From contig JAUIAM010000017.1 in assembly GCA_030425485.1 (NCBI GenBank), forward strand, positions 1 through 64,000: DNA of 64,000 nt. Reading direction: 5' to 3'. Position numbers and translations under genes: made by a program. Positions 8,071 to 16,093 of this stretch are shown in pieces. Positions within the stretch are counted from its first letter, which is position 1, and each line of letters opens with the position of its first letter. The notes under the pieces are model-generated. The model made no database searches. It saw only the letters and a program-made list of their open reading frames with translations, and had not been told where the DNA came from. This stretch comes from Verrucomicrobiia bacterium. Lineage in GTDB: Bacteria; Verrucomicrobiota; Verrucomicrobiia; Opitutales; Cerasicoccaceae.

Positions 8071-8940
8071 CTAGCGTTTGAGGAAGCCTGTTTTCCAGGA
8101 GCGTCGCGGGCGGCGGACGCGGTCGAGGTCGTAGTTCCAGTTGGATTGCTCCACGATGCCGAGGTAGTTCTGGGCCAGCACGGCTTCGGTTTCACCGAGC
8201 TGCTGGGCCTCGTCAAACTGCTCCTTGAAGCCCCAGACTTTGAAGAGCGGTTCGCGGGGAATGATGGGGATGACCGGGTGGGTGAGCAGGAACTCACCGT
8301 ACCACTGCGTCTCGCAGGGGAAGTCCACGATCTGTTCGTAAAAGCTGATGCCGCGGGGTTTGGCGTAGGTTTCGTACATGGCCTCCCAGACCTTGCAGGA
8401 GTGGATGAGCGGGGTGGGGGCGAAGTCGAAGTTTGGCCCCTGGCGGCCAAAGATGGCTTTGGCCTTCTCGCGGAGTTCGTCGTACTGGCGGAGAAATTTT
8501 TCCTTTCCGGCGCGGGCAGCCCAGTCGCGCTGGTGGCGTCCCTCGTTCATGATGGTGTACGGGGTCGTGCCCTCGAAGAGGAAGTCTGCCCGCGTAAAGT
8601 CCCGGATGAAGTACGAGTCCGAGTCGATCATAACGAAGTTGTGGCAGACGCCCAGCCGCCAGACTTCGCTCTTGGTCACCTGCTGGAGGATGTTGGGGGC
8701 GAGGGGTTCGAAGTCGGTCTTGGTGGAGGCGGCGCGGGTCAGCTTGAGGATGTCCTCGTCGTGCAGCGCGGTGCAGCCAAATTCGGCCACCGTCGCGGCA
8801 AAGTGCTCGGCGTCTTCCTCGGGGTAGCAAACGTAGAGCGGGATGGCGTCGCGGTTATGTTTTCGCACGCTCTCGGCCAGACGCCGGAAGCGTTTGGCGT
8901 CCTGATGGTAGGATTTGCAAAAGAGGATGATGTCTTCCAT
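8071..8940 (-). CDS. DUF6492-like protein, probable glycosyltransferase
   Basis: Protein of 289 residues starting MEDIILFCKSYHQD. Central VMIDSDSYF resembles the DxD region of GT-A enzymes, and the N-terminal SYHQDAKRFRRLAESVRKHN and PYTIMNEGRHQRDW blocks are those I associate with the DUF6492 group found in capsule and LPS loci. The C-terminus is basic (VRRPRRSWKTGFLKR). It sits between a GT4 and a GT2 in a same-strand cluster with 4-base and 28-base gaps. A sugar-transfer role is inferred from context and the DxD. Confidence 0.7.
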   Translation of the reverse strand: MEDIILFCKSYHQDAKRFRRLAESVRKHNRDAIPLYVCYPEEDAEHFAATVAEFGCTALHDEDILKLTRAASTKTDFEPLAPNILQQVTKSEVWRLGVCHNFVMIDSDSYFIRDFTRADFLFEGTTPYTIMNEGRHQRDWAARAGKEKFLRQYDELREKAKAIFGRQGPNFDFAPTPLIHSCKVWEAMYETYAKPRGISFYEQIVDFPCETQWYGEFLLTHPVIPIIPREPLFKVWGFKEQFDEAQQLGETEAVLAQNYLGIVEQSNWNYDLDRVRRPRRSWKTGFLKR

Positions 8941-8944
8941 GACC

Positions 8945-10270
8945 TTATGCCTTGGGGCGCACTCCTTTTTCAGAAAGGGTTTTATCGACGGCGTCAACGA
9001 TTTGGTCCACGGCGGCTTCGACCGAGTAGGGGGATTCGCGGCCCGTATCGGGGAGTTCATCGGCCTGCCAGCGACGGTAAAGCTCCAGTATGGCCTGGGC
9101 GATGACCTCGGTTTCGTCCTCGTGGTACATGGCGTTCCCGGTTTGGTCAAAGAGCGCCTTGATGTCGTCGTTGTTGCGGCGCAGGCCGATGATGGGACGC
9201 TGGGTCCAGGCGTACTCGTAGAACTTGGACGGGATGTACTCCTCGGTAAAGGGGCCGGTGCCCTGCACGAGCAGGAGCGCGTCGGAGCGGCGCATGGCCT
9301 CAAGCACCTGCTGGCGACCGGACTTGCCCGTGGCGGGGTCTTGCTCCAGCCGTCCGTGGGGGACAACGATTTGCTCCATACCGTACTCGGCGATGGCCTC
9401 GCGGGTGACGCTGTCCAGGCCGCTGCCGTAGACGTGTACACGGACGACCTTGGCGATCTCGGGCTGAAGCTCGCGCGCACGGGCCAGCGCGGCGAGAAAG
9501 GGCTTGAGGCTACGGGTGGGGTGGAGCGAGCCGCTGTGGCTGATGTCCAGCGTGTCGCCTTTGGCGTAAGTTGCGCCGTGGAAGTCGGGCTTGAGCGCAC
9601 CGGGGTAAACGACGTGCCCGTGGTCGCCCAGCTCGGGGTGGCGGGCCTTGGCCCGCTTGCGCGCTTCGGGGGTAAACCACCAGACGACGTCCCCGTATTT
9701 GCAGAAAAGAGACTCCAGATAGGCGCACCAGTCGTAGGAACGCTGGCTGCCGCCCCATTCGCCGTGGATCATGGGGTCGTGGACTTCGATCAACCAGGGG
9801 AGCCCGGTTTTCTTGGCCAGCAGGTAGCCTGCGTAGTGGGCGGAGTTGGCCCCACCGGTCGAGAGGATGGCTTCCGGCTGGTGCTTTTTGGCAAGTTTCA
9901 GGCCCTTGCGATAAGCGGAAAAGTACCACGACCAATGCGAATCGCGGCGGAAGCAGGCTCGCTCGATCCAGTAAAAGGGGGCGATGACGACGGCGCTGAG
10001 GGCCTTGGCCAGCTTGATGGCGAGGGGGGACTTTAGGCGGCGCGGCCAGTAGTGGCGGATGTCAAAACGGAGGCCGGACGGGCCGGCGGGGAGGACCTGG
10101 TGGTGCTCAATCTCCGGGTCAGGGTGTCCGGTTACGGCGCTGATGACCACGGGGGTGATGCCTCGTTCGCGCAAGCGGGGGATCTTGTCCGTAATGGTCT
10201 GGCTGGCCGCCCGCCCGTCCATATTAAAGGCGTGCGAGAGAATGAGCCAAGTGCGTGGTGAGTTCGCCAT
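8945..10270 (-). CDS. Group 1 (GT4-like) glycosyltransferase
   Basis: GT-B enzyme of 441 residues from MANSPRTWLILSHAFNMDG, preferred over an ATG 13 codons upstream that overlaps the preceding gene. The N-terminal domain has a donor-independent Rossmann fold with LSTGGANSAHYAGYL and EVHDPMIHG. The C-terminal domain shows ISHSGSLHPTRSL and the phosphate-binding TEEYIPSKFYEYAWTQRP, where GT4 enzymes carry the Glu-x7-Glu motif. It belongs to the leftward LPS cluster, 11 bases after the GT9 gene. The transferred sugar is unknown. Confidence 0.88.
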   Translation of the reverse strand: MANSPRTWLILSHAFNMDGRAASQTITDKIPRLRERGITPVVISAVTGHPDPEIEHHQVLPAGPSGLRFDIRHYWPRRLKSPLAIKLAKALSAVVIAPFYWIERACFRRDSHWSWYFSAYRKGLKLAKKHQPEAILSTGGANSAHYAGYLLAKKTGLPWLIEVHDPMIHGEWGGSQRSYDWCAYLESLFCKYGDVVWWFTPEARKRAKARHPELGDHGHVVYPGALKPDFHGATYAKGDTLDISHSGSLHPTRSLKPFLAALARARELQPEIAKVVRVHVYGSGLDSVTREAIAEYGMEQIVVPHGRLEQDPATGKSGRQQVLEAMRRSDALLLVQGTGPFTEEYIPSKFYEYAWTQRPIIGLRRNNDDIKALFDQTGNAMYHEDETEVIAQAILELYRRWQADELPDTGRESPYSVEAAVDQIVDAVDKTLSEKGVRPKA

Positions 10271-10281
10271 AAACGGACCAT

Positions 10282-11409
10282 TTAGCCGGATTTTGTCGCC
10301 TTTTGCCAAACGAAATCGAGTGCGGTTTTCACTTCCTCAACGGTGATCTGCTGGACGCAGGGGCTGAGCCCGCCGCGGTCGTCGCAGTTGGCCAAGCCGC
10401 AGGGGACGCATTCCCAGTCCTTTTGCACGGTGGCAATGAGGCCGTTGTACTGGATGCCGCGCCGGGCCTTGAGCTGGGCAGTGGCCGGGCCGAGGGGATT
10501 CCAGGGGTGCCAGCGCTCGATCAGCGTCGGGCCGTAGAGGGCGACGATGGGCAGGCGGTCGGCGTGGGAAGCCGCGATGTGGGAGATGGCCGTGTCCAGC
10601 CCAAGGTAAAGTTTGGCCCGCGCCAGCAGCGCGCTGACTTCGTTCAGGTTGAGGAGGCCGGGGCAGAGCTTGGGCGGGTACTTGCAGAGGGCAGCGGCCT
10701 CGCGGAGCAGCTTGATCTCGGCCTTGTCGGGCGAGGAGGTCCAGAGCATGTCCAGCCCGTAGGCCTCGTGGATGTAGTCCGAGGCTTCGGCAAAGCCCTC
10801 CGCGCGCCAGTACTTGTAGTCCCAGCGGGCAAAGGGGTGCACGACGGCGAAGTCCGCGCCTACACCCAGCTCGGTCAGCACTTGCTGAACCTTCTGACTG
10901 TGGGCGTCGGTGAAGGGCATCTCGACCCGCAGCGAACTTACGGGCAGGCCAAGGGCGGTGGCCACGCGGGCGCAGCGCTCGACCACGTGGCCCTCGTCGG
11001 TGTAGGGCAGGTGGTGGGTCAGGCCGAGGCGTTTCCAGAGGTTCTTGGCCCGGGCGGGCTCGTCACTAAAGCCCAGACGCACGCGCTTGCCCGCAAGGCA
11101 GACGGCGGTGTTGCCGCGGTCGCTGGCGTTGAGGTTCAGCGCCCAGTCGTACTTGCGGAAAATGCGGGGCAGGTAGTGCCCCTGCTGGGCGTCGGCGTCA
11201 AACTCGCTATTTTTGGTGGTAATGACGGCGCGCACGCGGGAGTCGGCCCGGAGGTACTCCGCCGTGCCCTTGTTGGCCAGGATGTCGATGGCCGCGTCGG
11301 GGTAGGCCTCGTGCAGGAGGCCGATGAGGGGCGTCGTCAACAAAACATCGCCGATGAGGCGGATGTTTGCGATGAGGATGCTCCGGGGCGCCTTGTGCGG
11401 CTGGCTCAT
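10282..11409 (-). CDS. Family 9 glycosyltransferase (ADP-heptose:LPS heptosyltransferase-like)
   Basis: GT-B enzyme of 375 residues. ANIRLIGDVLLTTPLI is the diagnostic N-terminus of WaaC/WaaF/RfaQ-type heptosyltransferases, AVVHPFARWDYKYW corresponds to the nucleotide-binding turn, and LGLDTAISHIAAS is the conserved C-terminal donor site. A short Cys-rich C-terminal block (CVPCGLANC) is seen in several GT9 members. It is the first gene of the leftward cluster and faces rfbF across a 210-base gap that should hold two divergent promoters. It probably adds heptose to the LPS inner core, linking the locus to LPS rather than a capsule. Confidence 0.92.
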   Translation of the reverse strand: MSQPHKAPRSILIANIRLIGDVLLTTPLIGLLHEAYPDAAIDILANKGTAEYLRADSRVRAVITTKNSEFDADAQQGHYLPRIFRKYDWALNLNASDRGNTAVCLAGKRVRLGFSDEPARAKNLWKRLGLTHHLPYTDEGHVVERCARVATALGLPVSSLRVEMPFTDAHSQKVQQVLTELGVGADFAVVHPFARWDYKYWRAEGFAEASDYIHEAYGLDMLWTSSPDKAEIKLLREAAALCKYPPKLCPGLLNLNEVSALLARAKLYLGLDTAISHIAASHADRLPIVALYGPTLIERWHPWNPLGPATAQLKARRGIQYNGLIATVQKDWECVPCGLANCDDRGGLSPCVQQITVEEVKTALDFVWQKATKSG

Positions 11410-11619
11410 AGGGAAGGGTGCGGCAGGGGGATTTCGCCCGGCCTGACCTGGCGATATCCACGTTTGTGGCTATGTTTCAATGACCACAGGCTATGACAAC
11501 CCTAAAGCATTGTCCATATTGTGCTTGCTGCGGGGGGAAGGCCTTGCCTACGGTTGGTCTTTCACGCGCTGGCGGGCTTGTTGCCTGCGGTGCGCAATCG
11601 ATCCTGTGTTTTCCTGCTC
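11410..11619. promoter_or_regulatory. Divergent promoter region of the two polysaccharide operons
   Basis: These 210 bases separate the GT9 gene (leftward) from rfbF (rightward) and must carry both operon promoters unless transcription enters from further away. An in-frame extension of rfbF up to 11521 exists but lacks coding character. I could not pick a convincing -35/-10 pair, and no riboswitch or strong hairpin is obvious. Confidence 0.4.
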
Positions 11620-12402
11620 ATGAAAGTCGTTATCCTCTGTGGTGGTAAAGGCACCCGCCTGCGCGAAGAAACCGAATACCGCCCCAAGCCCATGGTGCCG
11701 ATCGGCGGTTACCCAATTCTCTGGCACATCATGAAGATTTACGCCCACTACGGGCACCGGGAGTTCGTTATCTGCCTGGGCTACAAGGGCGATCTGATCA
11801 AAGAGTACTTCCGCAACTACCTCTGGAACACCGGCGACGTCACCCTCTCGCTCGGACGCGAGCAGGCCGTGACCTACCACGACCGCCACGACGAGGAGGA
11901 CTGGAACGTGACCTTGGCCGAGACGGGCGAGAGCAGCATGACGGCTTTTCGGGTAAAGCAGATCCAGAAGTACATCCCCGAGGGGGAGCCCTTTTTGCTG
12001 ACCTACGGCGACGGCGTGTCCAACATCGACATCAACGCCTCGATCGAGAACCACAAGGCTTCGGGCAAGGTTTGCACCGTGAGCGCCGTTCACCCGGCAG
12101 GTCGCTTTGGCTCCATGCGGATCGAGCCGGACGGGCGCATCCACCAGTTTCAGGAAAAACCGCAGATGGAGAGCGCCTACGTCAACGGCGGCTTTATGGT
12201 CTGCAACCACCAGATGTTTGACTACCTGACGGACGACCCCGGTGTCATGCTGGAGCGCGCCCCCATTGCCAAGCTCGTGCAGGACCACCAGCTCAACGCC
12301 TACCGCCACGAGGGCTGGTGGCAGCCGATGGATACTTATCAGGAATCGCAGCACCTGAACGATCTCTGGGCTCGCGGTGAGGCTCCGTGGCGTGTATGGT
12401 AA
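11620..12402 (+). CDS. rfbF: Glucose-1-phosphate cytidylyltransferase
   Basis: Makes CDP-D-glucose from CTP and glucose 1-phosphate, the entry step to CDP-3,6-dideoxyhexoses; also called DdhA or AscA. 260 residues, the usual length. The nucleotidyltransferase signature LCGGKGTRLREETEYRPKPMV is at the very N-terminus, followed by GYPILWHIMKIYAHYG, LTYGDGVSNID with the metal Asp, and NGGFMV. The ATG at 11620 is fixed by the signature; the longer frame is leader. It is the first gene of a rightward operon; its stop lies 5 bases before rfbG. Confidence 0.96.
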   Translation: MKVVILCGGKGTRLREETEYRPKPMVPIGGYPILWHIMKIYAHYGHREFVICLGYKGDLIKEYFRNYLWNTGDVTLSLGREQAVTYHDRHDEEDWNVTLAETGESSMTAFRVKQIQKYIPEGEPFLLTYGDGVSNIDINASIENHKASGKVCTVSAVHPAGRFGSMRIEPDGRIHQFQEKPQMESAYVNGGFMVCNHQMFDYLTDDPGVMLERAPIAKLVQDHQLNAYRHEGWWQPMDTYQESQHLNDLWARGEAPWRVW

Positions 12403-12407
12403 GGCTT

Positions 12408-13538
12408 ATGGATCTAACTGCCAGTCTAAGCGCCGCCTTTGGCGGAAAGCGTGTCTTCATTACCGGGCACACCGGGTTCAAGGGCTCATGGCTGGCGTTG
12501 TGGCTAAAAGCCCTCGGCGCGGAGGTACACGGTCTGGCCCTGGAGCCGGAGACGAATCCCTCGCTCTTTGACAAGCTCGGTCTGGAGAAGGAGATCGACA
12601 GCCACAACATTGCCGATATCCGCAACGCCGAACTGGTGCGCAACTGCATCCTCTCCGCCGCGCCGGACTACCTTTTTCACCTCGCGGCCCAGCCGCTGGT
12701 GCGCCGTTCGTACACCGAGCCTGTCGAGACTTACGCCACGAATGTCATGGGCACGCTACACGTCATGGAGGCCATGCGTCTGCTGGAAAAGCCCAGCGTG
12801 GGCGTGATGGTCACGACAGACAAGTGCTACGAAAATCAGGAAAATGCCCGCCGCTACCGCGAGGACGACCCGCTCGGCGGCTACGACCCGTATAGTTCCA
12901 GCAAGGCCTGTGCGGAGATCGCCATTGCCTCCTGGCGGCGTTCCTTTTGGGCCGAAGGGGTCAAGAAGGCCTTGGCTTCGGGCCGCGCGGGCAATGTCAT
13001 CGGTGGCGGGGACTGGTCGGAAGACCGGATTATCCCGGATGTGGTCAAGCACCTCGCCGCGGGGGAGGCCATTCCGGTGCGCAGCCCCTGGGCCGTGCGC
13101 CCCTGGCAGCACGTGCTCGACCCGCTTCTGGGTTACCTGATGCTGGCCCAGCGCCTGGGCGAAACGACTTTTGGTCCCGAGGGTGGGCTGCCTGACCAGC
13201 CCGAGAACCTGCAAGGGGCGTACAACTTTGGTCCGCACGAGGCGGACAACCGCACCGTGCAGGAGCTGGTTGAGTACGCGCTTAAGCACTGGCCCGGCAA
13301 GTGGGAGGACTGCTCTGACCCGAACGCCCCGCACGAGGCCAAGCTGCTCCACCTCGACGCTACAAAGGCCCAGCAAACGCTTGGTTGGCGGCCGACCTGG
13401 GACTTTGCCCAGGCCGTGGAGGAGACCATTCTCTGGTACCGCGAGGCGGAGAACCCGGCGGCGGACATGCGGGCCTACTCGCTGGATCAAATTGCCCGTT
13501 TCAGTGCCAAGGCTGTTGACAAGGCCACTGCCCGCTAA
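12408..13538 (+). CDS. rfbG: CDP-glucose 4,6-dehydratase
   Basis: NAD-dependent short-chain dehydrogenase-type enzyme converting CDP-glucose to CDP-4-keto-6-deoxyglucose; also DdhB or AscB. 376 residues. VFITGHTGFKGSWL is the distinctive cofactor-binding motif of this enzyme, LAAQPLVRRSY and MVTTDKCYEN follow, and YDPYSSSKACAE holds the catalytic Tyr-x3-Lys. Substrate-binding GNVIGGGDWSEDRIIPD is also canonical. The start is taken at MDLTASLSAAFGGKR, 5 bases after the rfbF stop. It sits second in the CDP-sugar operon. Confidence 0.96.
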   Translation: MDLTASLSAAFGGKRVFITGHTGFKGSWLALWLKALGAEVHGLALEPETNPSLFDKLGLEKEIDSHNIADIRNAELVRNCILSAAPDYLFHLAAQPLVRRSYTEPVETYATNVMGTLHVMEAMRLLEKPSVGVMVTTDKCYENQENARRYREDDPLGGYDPYSSSKACAEIAIASWRRSFWAEGVKKALASGRAGNVIGGGDWSEDRIIPDVVKHLAAGEAIPVRSPWAVRPWQHVLDPLLGYLMLAQRLGETTFGPEGGLPDQPENLQGAYNFGPHEADNRTVQELVEYALKHWPGKWEDCSDPNAPHEAKLLHLDATKAQQTLGWRPTWDFAQAVEETILWYREAENPAADMRAYSLDQIARFSAKAVDKATAR

Positions 13539-13550
13539 TGCTTTTACCCC

Positions 13551-15023
13551 ATGAGTCTTGACGAACTGAAAGCGGAAATTCTGCGCCTGACGCGCCTCTA
13601 CAGCCAGCAGGCCCACGGCGGGAACCTGCCCGGCGACATGCGCGAGGACGACTTCGTGCCCGGCGAAACGCCCGTCCCCTATGCCGCCCGCACTTTTACC
13701 GAGGACGAGGTTTGCGCCGCCGTCGGTTCGACGCTCGATTTCTGGCTTACCCTGGGCAAAGAGGGGGAGACGATGGAGACCCGCCTGGCCAAGTACCTGG
13801 GCATCCGGCGCACGCTGCTGGTCAACTCCGGCTCGTCGGCCAACCTGCTCGCTTTTTCCACCCTGACCAGCCACAAGCTGCCCTCCGAGCGCCGCATCCG
13901 GCCCGGAGACGAGGTCATCACCTGCGCGGCGGGCTTCCCCACCACGGTCGCACCGATCATCCAGAACGGAGCCGTCCCGGTCTTTCTGGATAACGACCCG
14001 TTCACGGCCAACGCCGACCTCTCCAAGCTGGAGGAGGCTTATGTGCCGGGTAAAACCAAGGCGGTCATGATGGCCCACGGCTTGGGCAATCCCTTTGACC
14101 TCGGTCGGGTGTTGGCTTTTTGCAAGCAGCATGATCTCTGGTTGATCGAGGACAACTGCGACGCGCTCGGCTCGACCTATACGCTCGGCGACCCCGCCAG
14201 CTTGTTGCATCCGCAGAAGGAAACGCCCGCGAGGCCCTATACAGCGCCCACGGGTACGTTTGGCCACCTCTCCACCCAGTCCTTTTACCCGCCGCACCAC
14301 TTGACGATGGGTGAGGGCGGCGCGGTCAATGTCGTGCGCGACATGAAGCTCAAGCTCATCGTGGAGTCGATGCGCGACTGGGGACGCGACTGCTGGTGCC
14401 CCTCCGGCCAGGACAACACCTGCAACAAACGCTTTGGCTGGCAACTGGGCGAGCTGCCCGAGGGCTACGACCACAAGTACATCTACAGCCACCTTGGCTA
14501 CAACCTCAAGCCGCTGGACATCCAGGCTGCCATCGGGGCAGAGCAGGTCAAACGGCTCCCGGCTTTTTCCGCTATGCGTATTGCCAACTGGGAGACGCTC
14601 CGTATCGGCTTGGCTGACCTTGAGGCTTACTTCGACTTTTCCCTGCCCACACATGCCACGGGCTGGACGCCCGAGGGCTTTACCTGGGATGACTCCGGCT
14701 GCCGCACCGCGCCCTCGTGGTTTGGTTTCCAACTGCTGGTCAAGCCCGGCGCGCCCTTTAGCCATACCGAGCTGGCCCAGCACCTCAACGCCTGCAAGGT
14801 GGGCACACGGATGTTCTTCGGCGGCAACCTCACCCGCCAACCGGCTTTCGTCCAGCTCCGCAAGGATAATCCGGCTGCCTTCCGGGTCGTGGGTGAACTG
14901 AGCGGGGCGGACCGCATCATGCACAGCGGGCTCTTCCTCGGCGTCTACCCGGGGCTGACGCAGGCCATGCTTGAGTACATGATCTCCTCCATTCAGGACT
15001 TCGTCGCGACCAAGACCCGCTAA
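13551..15023 (+). CDS. rfbH: CDP-4-keto-6-deoxy-D-glucose-3-dehydratase (E1, DdhC/RfbH)
   Basis: PMP- and [2Fe-2S]-dependent enzyme of the DegT/DnrJ/EryC1/StrS aminotransferase fold that removes the C3 hydroxyl. The internal-aldimine Lys is replaced by His in SFYPPHHLTMGEGG (His249/250), the diagnostic change of E1. Iron-sulfur ligands are visible as Cys203 (DNCDALGS) and Cys281, Cys283 and Cys291 (CWCPSGQDNTC), matching the C-x57-C-x-C-x7-C pattern except that the first gap is 77, owing to a Pro-rich insertion at about residues 213-233. At 490 residues it is longer than typical 437-residue enzymes. Its reductase partner (DdhD/E3) is not in the window. Confidence 0.95.
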   Translation: MSLDELKAEILRLTRLYSQQAHGGNLPGDMREDDFVPGETPVPYAARTFTEDEVCAAVGSTLDFWLTLGKEGETMETRLAKYLGIRRTLLVNSGSSANLLAFSTLTSHKLPSERRIRPGDEVITCAAGFPTTVAPIIQNGAVPVFLDNDPFTANADLSKLEEAYVPGKTKAVMMAHGLGNPFDLGRVLAFCKQHDLWLIEDNCDALGSTYTLGDPASLLHPQKETPARPYTAPTGTFGHLSTQSFYPPHHLTMGEGGAVNVVRDMKLKLIVESMRDWGRDCWCPSGQDNTCNKRFGWQLGELPEGYDHKYIYSHLGYNLKPLDIQAAIGAEQVKRLPAFSAMRIANWETLRIGLADLEAYFDFSLPTHATGWTPEGFTWDDSGCRTAPSWFGFQLLVKPGAPFSHTELAQHLNACKVGTRMFFGGNLTRQPAFVQLRKDNPAAFRVVGELSGADRIMHSGLFLGVYPGLTQAMLEYMISSIQDFVATKTR

Positions 15024-15073
15024 AGCCCAGCCACTCACCCTAGATTGACCGCTTGTTGCCCATGATCCCCGTT

Positions 15074-16075
15074 ATGACTCAGCACTTGCGAGAAATCCTC
15101 GGCAGCGATCCCGCGCCGTGGGAGGGGCTGAGTGGTGCGAGTGTTTTCGTCACCGGAGGGACGGGCTTCCTCGGTTGCAATCTGCTTGAAGCGGCCTGTT
15201 ATCTGGTGGATGAGCTAGGGCTGGAGTTTTCGCTCACCGTATTGACGCGCGACCCGGGGGCCTTTCGGGCGAAAGCACCCCATCTGGCCAACCACCGTGC
15301 CGTCACCCTCCAGCGTGGAGATGTGAACGAGCTGGCTACGACATGGGGAGCGTTTACACATGTCATCCACGGGGCGACCCACAGTGCCAGCGTGTCTGGG
15401 CGGATGGGTAATGACGCTACCGTGGCCGCAGCCAGCAAGGCCAATGCGAACATACTCGTTTTTTGCCAGCAGGTGAAGCCGCGCCGCTTGCTTTTTCTCA
15501 GCTCGGGTGCGGTCTATGGGCCCCGGCATGGCCCGGTGGTCGAGGTGCCAGACAGGGCAGCTACCGCGTGGACACCCTATGGGCTGGCCAAGCACGTGGG
15601 CGAGCTTGCCTTTCAGGCCGAGGCCAGAGGCAGTGGGCTGGAGCTGGCCATTGCCCGCGCCTTCACCTTTGTGGGGCCATGGCAGGGGTTGGAATCCGGC
15701 TACGCGGTGACGGACTTCATCCGCGCGGCGAGGAAGGGCGAAAAGATCATCCTCAAGGGGCCACCTGATACCACCCGCAGCTATCTCTACGCTCCGGAGG
15801 CCGCCTGCCAGTTGCTCCAGGTGCTCCTCACTCCGGGTAAGGAAGTGGTCTGCAACGTCGGGTCGTCCGAAGCGATAAAAATGCAAGTGCTGGCCGAAGC
15901 CGTGCAGGAAATTTTTTGTCCGGATGCGGAAATCGAGGTCTTGCCCAGCACGCAGCCACCCAGCTACTATGTGCCGGATATGACCCAAGCTGAGAGCCTC
16001 GGCTTGCGTCAGCGTTTTGACTTGCGCGAGACGCTGCGCCGCACCCGGGAATGGCTCGACGCGCAAGCCTTCTAA
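15074..16075 (+). CDS. NAD(P)-dependent sugar epimerase/reductase, YerF-like candidate
   Basis: Extended short-chain dehydrogenase of about 333 residues. VFVTGGTGFLGCNLLEAA gives the Rossmann Gly pattern, LSSGAVYG supplies the catalytic Ser, and YGLAKHVGE the Tyr-x3-Lys. Starts at 15053, 15062 and 15074 are all possible; MTQHLREILG is preferred. It lies between rfbH and the TPP enzyme. Therefore it is most likely either the reductase that reduces the aceto branch of CDP-4-aceto-3,6-dideoxygalactose (YerF step) or a C4 reductase/epimerase that makes a simple 3,6-dideoxyhexose (RfbJ/RfbS-like). Sequence alone does not separate the two; the neighbouring YerE-like gene favours the first. Confidence 0.72.
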   Translation: MTQHLREILGSDPAPWEGLSGASVFVTGGTGFLGCNLLEAACYLVDELGLEFSLTVLTRDPGAFRAKAPHLANHRAVTLQRGDVNELATTWGAFTHVIHGATHSASVSGRMGNDATVAAASKANANILVFCQQVKPRRLLFLSSGAVYGPRHGPVVEVPDRAATAWTPYGLAKHVGELAFQAEARGSGLELAIARAFTFVGPWQGLESGYAVTDFIRAARKGEKIILKGPPDTTRSYLYAPEAACQLLQVLLTPGKEVVCNVGSSEAIKMQVLAEAVQEIFCPDAEIEVLPSTQPPSYYVPDMTQAESLGLRQRFDLRETLRRTREWLDAQAF

Positions 16076-16093
16076 TATTTTCCTGCATCTTTC

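Noticed and set aside
8941-9600. Apparent N-terminal extension of the DUF6492-like protein
   Set aside because: It overlaps the motif-bearing GT4 gene in another frame and has a Ser/Arg-rich shadow composition.
12756-15038. Long leftward open frame of 760 codons opposite rfbG and rfbH
   Set aside because: It is an antisense shadow in GC-rich coding DNA. The rightward genes have clear enzyme motifs and the shadow product has no domain.
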